DNA from: Pachypanchax playfairii
Lineage: Eukaryota; Chordata; Actinopteri; Cyprinodontiformes; Aplocheilidae
Length of the DNA: 64,000 nucleotides
Assembly (NCBI GenBank): GCA_006937955.1
Contig: SSNP01000290.1
Span: 297,057-361,056, forward strand
Direction: 5' to 3'
The notes below the pieces were generated by a model. The model saw only the letters and a program-made list of their open reading frames with translations. It was not told the origin of the DNA and did no database searches. Position numbers and translations under genes: made by a program. Positions 12,201-24,200 of the stretch are shown one piece after another. Positions within the stretch are counted from its first letter, which is position 1, and the number at the start of each line of letters is the position of its first letter.

Positions 12201-15200
12201 GTTTGGAGGGGAAAGAATGCTGAGTTGGATCCAAAGAACACCATACCTACTGTAAAGCATGGGGGTGGAAACATCATGCTTTGGGGCTGTTTTTCTGCAA
12301 GGGGACCAGGACGACTGATCCGTGTAAAGGAAAGAATGAATGGGGCCATGTATCGTAAGATTTTGAGTGAAAACCTCCTTCCATCAGCAAGGGCATTGAA
12401 AATGAGACGTGGCTGGGTCTTTCAGCATGACAATGATCCCAAACACACCGCCCGGGCAACGAAGGAGTGGCTTCGTAAGAAGCATTTCAAGGTCCTGGAG
12501 TGGCCTAGCCAGTCTCCAGATCTCAACCCCATAGAAAATCTCTGGAGGGAGTTGAAAGTCCGTGTTGCCCAGCGTCAGCCCCAAAACATCACTGCTCTAG
12601 AGGAGATCTGCATGGAGGAATGGGCCAAAATACCAGCAACAGTGTGTGAAAACCTTGTGAAGACTTACAGAAAACGTTTGACCTCTGTCATTGCCAACAA
12701 AGGCTATATAAAAAAGTATTGAGATTAACTTTTGTTATTGACCAAATACTTATTTTCCACCATAATTTGCAAATAAATTCTTTAAAAATCAGACAATGTG
12801 ATTTTCTGGATTTTTTTTCCTCATTTTGTCTCTCATAGTTGAGGTATACCTATGATGAAAATTACAGGCCTCTCTGATCTTTTTAAGTGGGAGAACTTAC
12901 ACAATTGGTGGCTGACTAAATACTTTTTTGACCCACTGTAACTCTAGTTTCTTTTTCTGTAGATGAGAAAGAAGAGGGAGTCCTCGGCAGCATTCTGCTA
13001 CCAAGCTTTCAGATCTCCTTGTTGTCTGTGGACGATCACATTAACAGAAAATATGCGTTCAAGGTTTGTATATTTTCCTTCCTTCTAAACTCAGAGCAAA
13101 TAATAATAAGAAGATCTTACAGTTGCATTTTTTAAACAAAAGGAGTTCAAAAATAATATCAGAAGAGCTGAATGTGCAACTTCTCCAGACAGTACAGATT
13201 TATCACTGGTGCATATTTAAAGGTTGTTTTTACTCTTTCCGCTCACTGTGTTTTTTTAAGAATAGAAATTCACATTTACAAACTTTGAATCTGTTTTACT
13301 GAGACTTTAAAGTCAAATGTTATCAGATTAAAAATAAGGTAATGTGAGTTGATTCATGCAAAGGGAAACGTCCTGACAGACGTCTCCCTCTGACACACTA
13401 CCATTCTTTCAGAACCATCTATGAAAAAGACACATTTCATGAAATCTTAGCAGCGTTTTTAGAAGTGCTGCATTTTTCATAAACCCCTAGAGACAACAAA
13501 GTTACCCTGCCAAATACAGCTAAACACAGACACTCAGGAGTCCGTTCAAGGTCTCTGTAACCACACAGCCCACTCCTTTTTCCATCTTAGACTCAAGCTG
13601 AAGGAGGGAGAGTTTAAGGGGAACAGGGAAAACCACAGAGCAGGGCACAACCTCTTTAGTTCAGCTCAGAAATCTGATGACTTTTTCACTGCAATTTAAA
13701 CTTTTCTTTTCTTGTGACCCAAATTTAAAGTCTCCTACTCAGCTGTTTCATTTTTTAGACTATTTGGAAGGAGTTACAGGAACAACAATGTTTTATTTTT
13801 CCCCTAAACGTTGGTAAACAAAATACCAAGGCTAGTCACTAAATATTCTGTCTTTCTGTCTCTTTTTCTATTTGGCTCTAACAAAATCCTGGTTTGTTCA
13901 CCGCGAGGGAACAGAGGAACAACAGGACAATGTGTTATCCTTATAATGCACTGCGTGGTAAGTCCTACAACATTGTAGCCGGCAGATTTACTGCCTTAAT
14001 CTGGTGGTATGCATGAAACTTAAGCGACTCAAGGATTTGAGTTATCTCTATGGCACAGATGGCCACACAAACCGGTTTGGCTCACTCAGCCTTAAAGGAA
14101 ATCATATATAACGTCACAATTATGTGAATTTTAAATAATTCCATAATCACTTTTCTTTGTGTTTCAGGTAACCTTCTCTGTTCATCCTTCCTCCTGTCAG
14201 GCGACTCATCCCAACATGCGGACGTACTACTTTTGCACGGACACGGCCAAAGAGATGGAATCATGGATGAAAGTAATGACAGATGCTGCACTCGTGCATT
14301 CAGACCCAGTCAAAAGGTTCGTGAGTTTTTATGGTAGATTTTGTCACTTTGAGGGAAAAACGGACGCTGAGATGATTTGTGTTTTTGTTTTTTGTTTTTA
14401 TTAAAACAAACACTAATGATTCTGCATTCCACAGTTCACTCCTCCACCCTAATTCTATTTCTTTTTTTCTTTTTCGATTGAAGCAAGTTCTTTTAAATCC
14501 CTCTGTTAAGCCTGTTAAGGTCTTTGGCGCCAGCTCAATTCCCACTTTTGGCAATTCTACTTGTTGGGCTTGTTTAAGAAGCTGCAGCCGTCTTTCATGT
14601 TACGCAACCGGTTTTAATACTGAGGTTTATTACTAAATAACAGACAACAGAACACCACACGCACATGGGCAGGCTATTAAAGCTATAACGCAAACATGTG
14701 ATGGCGATAATATTTCAGAATATCGCGATGACAATGTAAGTTGTAATAAATCCACATTTTCCTCATTACTGTCATTTTTCTAACTCAGCTACCATTTAAA
14801 CAAAATCTTGACATCTTACACAATGAGAGTTTACAGTGGGGCAAAAAAGTATTTAGTCAGCCACCAATTTTGTAAGTTCTCCCACTTAAAAAGATCAGAG
14901 AGGCCTGTGATTTTCATCATAGGTATACCTCAACTATGAGAGACAAAATGAGGGAAAAAAATCCAGAAAATCACATTGTCTGATTTTTAAAGAATTTATT
15001 TGCAAATTATGGTGGAAAATAAGTATTTGGTCACCTACAAACAAGTAAGATTTCTGGCTTTCACAGACCTGTAACTTCTTTAAGAGGCTCCTTGGTCCTC
15101 CACTCGTTACCTGTATTAATGGCACCTGTGTGAACTCGTTATCAGTATAAAAGACACCTGTCCACAACCTCAAACAGTCACGCTCCAAACTCCACTATGG

Positions 15201-18200
15201 CCAAGACCAAAGAGCTGTCAAAGGACACCAGAAACAAAATTGTAGACCTTCACCAGGCTGGGAAGACTGAATCTGCAATAGGTAAGCAGCTTGGTGTGAA
15301 GAAATCAACTGTGGGAGCAATTATTAGAAAATGGAAGACATACAAGACCACTGATAATCTCCCTCGATCTGGGGCTCCACGCAAGATCTCACCCCGTGGG
15401 GTCAAAATGATCACAAGAACGGTGAGCAAAAATCCCAGAACCACACAGAGGGACCTAGTGAATGACCTGCAGAGAGCTGGGACCAAAGTAACAAAGGCTA
15501 CCATCAGTAACACACTACGCCGCCAGGGACTCAAATCCTGCAGTGCCAGACGTGTCCCCCTGCTGAAGCCAGGACACGTCCAGGCCCATCTGCGGTTTGC
15601 TAGAGAGCATTTGGATGATCCAGAAGAGGATTGGGAGAACATCATATGGTCAGATGAAACCAAAATAGAACTTTTTGGTAGAAACTCAACTTGTCGTGTT
15701 TGGAGGGGAAAGAATGCTGAGTTGGATCCAAAGAACACCATACCTACTGTAAAGCATGGGGGTGGAAACATCATGCTTTGGGGCTGTTTTTCTGCAAGGG
15801 GACCAGGACGACTGATCCGTGTAAAGGAAAGAATGAATGGGGCCATGTATCGTAAGATTTTGAGTGAAAACCTAATTCCATCAGCAAGGGCATTGAAAAT
15901 GAGACGTGGCTGGGTCTTTCAGCATGACAATGATCCCAAACACACCGCCCGGGCAACGAAGGAGTGGCTTCGTAAGAAGCATTTCAAGGTCCTGGAGCGG
16001 CCTAGCCAGTCTCCAGATCTCAACCCCATAGAAAATCTCTGGAGGGAGTTGAAAGTCCGTGTTGCCCAGCATCAGCCCCAAAACATCACTGCTCTAGAGG
16101 AGATCTGCATGGAGGAATGGGCCAAAATACCAGCAACAGTGTGTGAAAACCTTGTGAAGACTTACAGAAAACGTTTGACCTCTGTCATTGCCAACAAAGG
16201 CTATATAACAAAGTATTGAGATTAACTTTTGTTATTGACCAAATACTTATTTTCCACCATAATTTTCAAATAAATTATTTAAAAATCAGACAATGTGATT
16301 TTCTGGATTTTTTTTCCTCATTTTGTCTCTCATAGTTGAGGTATACCTATGATGAAAATTACAGGCCTCTCTGATCTTTTTAAGTGGGAGAACTTACACA
16401 ATTGGTGGCTGACTAAATACTTTTTTGCCCCACTGTATATATTTACCAAACTTACTGTTGAAATTTAGAGTTTGAACGTACAGCACTTACAATATAACAG
16501 CCTGTGATGTATTGCAGTCCAGACAGTTGTGCGATGTTGATACTTTGCGTTCTGATAGTGATGATACATTTGTGATTTATCATGCAACCTTAGCTTGTTT
16601 GTACAGTTGGTGCATGTTGCAAGCTGTTGAGAGGATGTATAGCATCACTGACTCATTGAACTTGTTGTCCTACCAGTTCAAGTTTTTTTCCATCTTTTTA
16701 ACCAGTCTTAAGTGTCTGTCATTCAGCATGCAGCTTTGGCTTCTGTTTAACATGAGCGAGCCGAGGCATAACAGCCGGATGCCTGGAATCTACTGAATAT
16801 CTTTGGTAAAGTTTTCTGTCAGGACATGAAGATTAGGCGACTCATATCAATTCAGAGATGCATGATGGGATTGAATCTCTAGACCAGCCGAGGGGAAATT
16901 TGGAATTATTTCTAGATGCATTGGTTTATTGCACTATTATACTGATAAAATCAGATTTATTTAACTATTAGACAAACAAATTGGTGGGTTTGTAATGTAT
17001 GTTTCTAGGAGCTATGTCAGCCACAGATGCACAACCCTAAGTTTTCTGTTATAACCAAACACTTGCCTTGTGCATTCACGTTTTCCACACCAAGTAGATG
17101 TAAATGCACACGGAATGTCGATGTGGCTTGTTGTGGAACGTTAGAAGACTCCCAGAAAACTGTCGAAGACATTGTGTGACCAGATTTACAATGAGAAAGT
17201 ACACAAGTGGAAACTGAAGAATTCTTTGTGTCCTGACCTTTGTGTTGTTAACAAAATAAACTTTTGAGAAATTGCATAAACTTTGAAGTTCTGACCTTAG
17301 GCTTGTATGAGGCCGAAGACCAGTAGAGCCTGTTAGCTCTGATCCTCCCCTGAGACCACAGAGTGGTGGATGAAAGTTCAACTGGTACATTTGGACCATC
17401 TTTAAGATGGGCCTCGACAGAGGAAGTGTTTTATTGGAGATATCCAATTTCCTTTTACGTGCGTGCCGGCTCTGACAGCTGGAAGAAACATTGGGCTGTT
17501 GAGTCGTTTACTTTGCACCTCTATTTCAGCTTAAAGCTCAGACCTGTTCAAATAATTAGCTGAGTTGCTGCTGAGTCTGTAAACTTCACATTTATAATAG
17601 GCGTGTTACGTGTAAACAGTTTCTTCTCATGTCATAGTTTTTATCATTTCAGATGGGATATTTTGCATTCATCGCTTTAGTTTTCTATCAACATTTTCTA
17701 AAGTTTGTTGTTCTCCAACAGCTTTCTTCTTGTGCTTTTCAGGTTGGAGAGGCTAAAAGTGGAACAATGTGGGCCGCAAGAAATCAGTCAGGTCGCCAAC
17801 CACAAGCTGCCACTCACGCAGCCTGAGATCCAGAACAACGAACGCAACCTGGAGGTCGATCGTGAGCGCAGCATAGCAACAACCCCCACCACAAAGGAAG
17901 AAGGCAGGAAGCAGCATGACGCCGAGCGCTATGGCTTCCATAAGGATGGGACAGACCGTGAACATCCCCTTACCAAGATCAACAGTCTGAAACTACAGTC
18001 AGCCCAGGCAGCATCAGTTAAGGCTAATGTGACTTCACCGCAGCCCGTGGCTGAGAATGACAGGACTTACCAAAGCCCCCAGGTGAACGGATCAGGAGAG
18101 CAGTCCCCCGCTAATGGGACCGGAATCCCTGTTCAGCCAAGTCCCACCCAGGAGCCGGACCGCAGCCTGAGCAGGACCAGCTCTATGCAGCAGCTGGAAC

Positions 18201-21200
18201 AGTGGGTCCGCACTCAGAGAGGACGGAACCAGGATGACGATACCAGGAGGTCGGTTTAAGTCGACTGTATTTCACTATTTAAAAAAACTTGAATAATTAG
18301 CAATGTGGTGATGAAAATGTGCTGCAAGAAACAAAAATACAATCTCATCCTGCTTCAGCAATAAGATTTATAAAGTTGGTATAAACTCAGTGGAATTATC
18401 ATTTAGACTCGGGAGGTTTCTCCAACAGATTACTGTTTCTTTTCAAAAGCTGTGTCATTAAAATAATGAGGATTTTGATACACTTTTATCATAACATAAA
18501 TATTTTGACACTACAGTGTTTCAGTAATTAGTAGTAGAGATAAACAATAGCTGACCGAGCTGGTTTGTGTCACTTCCTGCCGCTGGCGCAGCAGTTAGAA
18601 TCTCCTTTTTAATTGGTTGAGATTAAACTTTCACTGTTTGGTTTGTTGAGCAGACGAGCTGTCAGCCTGTCTGCCTCTTCAACTGTTTATATGTGCTCCT
18701 GTTTATCTTCATCAGGCTTTTGCTCTGAGAAACACAGCAGTGCCTCTTTACCCCCCCTTCTCACTCTTAGATTAGGATTATTCGAAGAAGTGGATGGACA
18801 CATCTAATCTCAGCACAGCAGGAATTTTAAAAGAGGCTCTCATATAAAACTGCAAAAGGCTGAAGGAGCTCTTGTGGCCCTCTCAGGGGGGAAACAGATT
18901 GTGTTCATATCATGTGTTTACTGGACTCACCTGAGTTCTAACGTTGAAAAACATATGAAAGATCTTAGTTTTTTGTGCTTCCCTGGGATAAAATTAAATA
19001 TTCTGTTTTCTCTCTGCATTTTCTTTAACCGCTGTGTGTCTCCCCAACCATGTCACATGCCACATGCTTTTATTTTTATGCTTGTGTTTTGGGTTTTACA
19101 GACCAGAGAGCATTCTAGCCCCGATCTGTCAGGGTATTTTAATATGAAACTTTCACCAAGACAGAAACCCTGATTTTAAACCCACTGAGGAAAGTGCGCT
19201 TTTAAAGTCTCATTTATCTGAGGAAGGTCTTGCTCTGCTCAGCCACTTCCCTTAAGACACACATTAAATGTTCATACAGTAAATACATATTTCTACCCAA
19301 AGTTAACATCCATACTTAAGTTAACTTGATCTACAATTCTTACCAAATCATTGAAGGAGAGAATATTGAGTGATATAAATTGGTCTTTGGTATTTAATTG
19401 CTGAATTTTCTTTTATTCCTGTAGCATCACATCATACCAGACGCTGCCTAGAAATATGCCAAGCCATCGGGTACCCTACATGCCTCATTACGGGGACAGC
19501 TACCGCAGCATGCCCAGAAATAGCATGGCCCAGCGGGACAGCATCTGCAGCATGTCGCCATCACTGTACGACCAAGCCTTGGGTCCATCGATGGCCGAGA
19601 AGCGCCGCTCCATGCGAGATGACACCATGTGGCAGCTATATGAGTGGCAGCAAAGGCAGGCCTACAGCAGGCAGTCGGCACTTTACAGCAATATGGCCAG
19701 CCCCAAAACCATGATGAATTTATCAGAGCATGCAGCGCCGAGTCTCTCCATCCCCCCCTCCCCTTCCCACGGCTCCCTGTCCATGTACGGAGGCTACTCT
19801 CCTATGAGATCCTACAACATGCTCAATGCTCGCTCAGAGTTTTCCTCTCCTGTCTACAGAAGAGAGTCGAGCCTTGACAGACGGCACAGGCCACAAATCA
19901 ACAAGGTCTCCCATTGTTTTTGTCTCATCGCTGCAGTTTTCTTACTATAAAGAAATGGCATCAGGAATGTTGTCATGTGTCAGTAAGATTAGCTGTGCTG
20001 AAGATTTTGTATTTTCAAATTTAATTCCTTAAAATGTTCCCAAACCGGCTTAATGAGTGATTTTTATTAGAGTTTGTTTGATATCAGATGAAAAGTCAAG
20101 GTTGTTTTATGTGCTGATAAAAATGACATGTAAAAGTGTAAACAGCAAGGAGCTGAAGAGATTTAACAGGTATGTTTGCTTGTGTTGTGCAGTATGCTTA
20201 CCCACCTGATAGGAGGTCCATGCCAGCAGGAATCCCAATCCAGACTGTCACTGCCCAGTCCCTGCAAGGCAAAACTGTAAGTCTTCTACTGTGTTGTGTT
20301 TTTCTCTTCTTCCACAGATATTTATATGACTGTGCTGCTCAGTCAAAACACTTCAAACATGGGTTTTCCAGTTTGGGTTCATGCAGAAAACCAGTGCTAT
20401 TCCTGTAAGTCTCTGCCCTCACGGTCTCCCTCTTCCGGTTTCCAACCTAAACATTTTCAGAGGCCTGTTGGAGACAGATTTAGTCTGAATGCAGTTGTTT
20501 CTGCAAAGCTAAAGGATTTAGAATCCGTTCACTTCAGGGTTCCTTAGAGTCTCTTTACATCAGTGGAGACTTAAAAACCCTGTCACTCACAACTCTCTAA
20601 GCCAGATCAGGAATTTATGTCAAAGCTGCACCCAGTACTAGTCTATGAAGTCTGACCCGGATTCTGCAGAAGATGCTAACGTGTCTGTTTTTAGCAGATG
20701 TAAAGAGCGTGAATGCTTCTGACTGTGAAAGCGCATGGGATAATCTCATGGTCCCGAAGTGCATGAAAACTCAATGCCAGGATACGCTCACCTATTTTGA
20801 TCCTTATGCTTCTAAATCTCTTGTCCTGGTGTTCTGTTTCCTCTCCTTTCCTTCCTTTTCCCACCCCCCTTTGCGGTGTGTACCTGTTTCATTGTGGTTG
20901 TGCATCCCTCCCTCCTCCCACTGCAGCCTGAGGAACTGACTTTGCTGCTGATAAAGTTGCGGCGGCAGCAGGCAGAGCTAAACAGTATCCGGGAGCACAC
21001 TGTAGCACAGCTTATGCAACTAAACATGGATGGCGACAACCCAAAGGTCAGGCCCTCAGTGACATCTCTGCAGGCGTGTGTGGTAACATGTGGTGTGTGT
21101 GCCATCTTTACCTCCATTATTCATCCTGATCAAGAAGATCTGGTCCACACCAGCACAACCACATTCATCTCTATGAAGCTACTTTTTTGTCATGTTTATG

Positions 21201-24200
21201 GATTAGCTGCTTTAACTTAAACACAGAAAACATCTGGAAGCAGTAGCACAGAACTTGGTTTCTAGCCAATTCATTAAATTTTCTATAGTACAGAAGATGT
21301 TCTTACATGCACCCACAGGAGCAAAATAGAAAGTTCATGGTTTATTTGGAGCGGCATCTGGATCAGATGCAATTAAAGATGTTGAGATTTTGAAAAAACC
21401 TGTTACTGCAGGAGGTCCGAGTCAGTTCTTTAAAGACGCCCTTCCATTAAAAATTTTTTTTTTTTTAGGTTTCTGTTGAATATTTTAGCTCCACAGGTGT
21501 TCTTACCTTCATAGTGGGTGTGAAAACAGATCAACAACTTCTCTTTCAGTTTTTATCTCTCAAACTACGCAGTGTTCTCCCGATTTCGAACGGCCTGTAT
21601 CTGTTTCATCAAAACTCATTTGTTCGTTAGTATTCGGCAGCTCCCGCAGTTGAAACCACGCCTAGCATGCTGCTGCTAAAAGCTGTAGCATAAGACGTAG
21701 CAAACCAGAAGGACACGACGTCTGATGTTACCATGCACAGCGGGGCAGGAAACAGCATACCTTGCTCTCATAGGCTAGTTTGTTAGCCAATCTGAGTCCA
21801 GCAAATTTGAATAATGAACATGAACGAGCTGCAGCTGAAGCTGACGGAAGGAGCCGGAACCACCTGAATTTCAATGCAAACAGATTGAAAGGTCTGTTAA
21901 TCAGTGTTTCCGGATGTTTTTTAGATATAAAATGTTTCATATTACTGGTTAATACTTAAGAAATAACCACAAAGTCATGAAATTTGTATGAAATCGCCTC
22001 TTTAAGAAGAACACAAGATGAAACCCACAAAGAAAAACTAGGGGCAACAGAATGGACAATAATGTAAATATATTTTAAAAAATATTACATTGGCTTTCAC
22101 TTAGCTGTGCGCCAATGACTCAAGTGTTTTCTGAAACTCTGGTTTGAACCTGCCCCAAAAATGTACTAAAAATAAACAGGAATGCTAAAAGTCACAGGTT
22201 TTCTCAAAATGTCAACCTTTTATATGCAGCTGATCTAGATTCCCTGCTGAACCTCTGATGACTAGTTTTAGTCTGGTTGCATGATTCATTTATTTAACAC
22301 AGGAAGGAAGCTGATTAAATCATTTTATAAAGTTAAAACAGATTTTCGATTGAGATGAAAGTTAAAGCCATCAGGAAGCTTAAACACTGAATGTATTATC
22401 GTGAGGTTAAAACCAGAGGGATGCGTACGAGCTATTCAGAGGTTTGGAACTTTTTGAACTGCAGGTTGGATCATCCTAATGTGGCCTGATGTGGAAAATT
22501 GTTGGTTTAGTGTAATTTTACTTTACTGTATCACTGTGATACTTTTACTTCAACCTCGACTTTAAGTTTTCTGTGTGATTTTCCTGCACTTGACTGTGCA
22601 GTTCCTTTACTACCCAGAACCCACTCATATTGTTCGCTTCTATAATCCATGTGATGCCTGACCTGCTTTCCTCACATTGAACTGTCCTGCTTTCTTTACT
22701 CTCTGGTTATATTTGGGTACTTGACTCATTTGTAAGTGAAAGAGGAGACACGCCGCAGGAGCATCAGGGTAAAAAGGAACTTCTTATTTTTCTCTTTGTC
22801 TCATTCTCCTGTTGTCTTCTCTCCTCTCTCTGCTGCTGACTAGAACGACATTCTCTCCCATCACCTCCAAAGGAACCTCATGTATTTGGACAATCAGGTG
22901 CAGTAATGTATGAGTGCATGTCCTCTTCTTTAGTGATGAACTGAAGTTATGTCATGATAAATGCTGCTTGTGGTTGTTGTTTAGGATTCCTGGCTCACTT
23001 CATGTTTAACAGAGTGACATTTACAGAAAGAACCAGTGCTGAATTGAGACAAACTTGTTTTGCAACAGAGCTGCACAACATGGAAAACAGTTTTTCTTCT
23101 ATGTATTGTACATGTTTGGTTCTGAGGTGATCTGTGTGGCTGTTTTCACACACAGTCCTGAAATGTTAGAAAGATGTTCTACAGGAGTGGTATTTAGGAA
23201 TGTACAGTGGGGCAAAAAAGTATTTAGTCAGCCACCAATTGTGTAAGTTCTCCCACTTAAAAAGATCAGAGAGGCCTGTAATTTTCATCATAGGTATACC
23301 TCAACTATGAGAGACAAAATGAGGAAAAAAAATCCAGAAAATCACATTGTCTGATTTTTAAAGAATTTATTTGCAAATTATGGTGGAAAATAAGTATTTG
23401 GTCAATAACAAAAGTTAATCTCAATACTTTGTTATATAGCCTTTGTTGGCAATGACAGAGGTCAAACGTTTTCTGTAAGTCTTCACAAGGTTTTCACACA
23501 CTGTTGCTGGTATTTTGGCCCATTCCTCCATGCAGATCTCCTCTAGAGCAGTGATGTTTTGGGGCTGACGCTGGGCAACACGGACTTTCAACTCCCTCCA
23601 GAGATTTTCTATGGGGTTGAGATCTGGAGACTGGCTAGGCCACTCCAGGACCTTGAAATGCTTCTTACGAAGCCACTCCTTCGTTGCCCGGGCGGTGTGT
23701 TTGGGATCATTGTCATGCTGAAAGACCCAGCCACGTCTCATTTTCAATGCCCTTGCTGATGGAAGGAGGTTTTCACTCAAAATCTTACGATATACTACGA
23801 TATATTACGAATACTTATTTTCCACCATAATTTGCAAATAAATTCTTTAAAAATCAGACAATGTGATTTTCTGGATTTTTTTTCCTCATTTTGTCTCTCA
23901 TAGTTGAGGTATACCTATGATGAAAATTACAGGCCTCTCTGATCTTTTTAAGTGGGAGAACTTACACAATTGGTGGCTGACTAAATACTTTTTTGCCCCA
24001 CTGTAAGTGCCCCCTGAGCCTCCTGGTAAAACATTGAGAAGGTCAGTGGATAAAATGATGTGTAAATGTTGCACAGTGAGTCAGTAAGCAGGTGAGAGTT
24101 CCTGCTTCAGATTTTCTTCTGCTGCTCTGTGTGGAAAAGATGTTCTTATCCATGTAGTAATCATCTAAACAGTCATCAGCGAGCCTCATCTGTTCTATGG

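Noticed and set aside
15250..15846. 198-codon minus-strand frame
   Set aside because: Antisense shadow of Tc1 transposase copy 2; the same shadow appears in copy 1.
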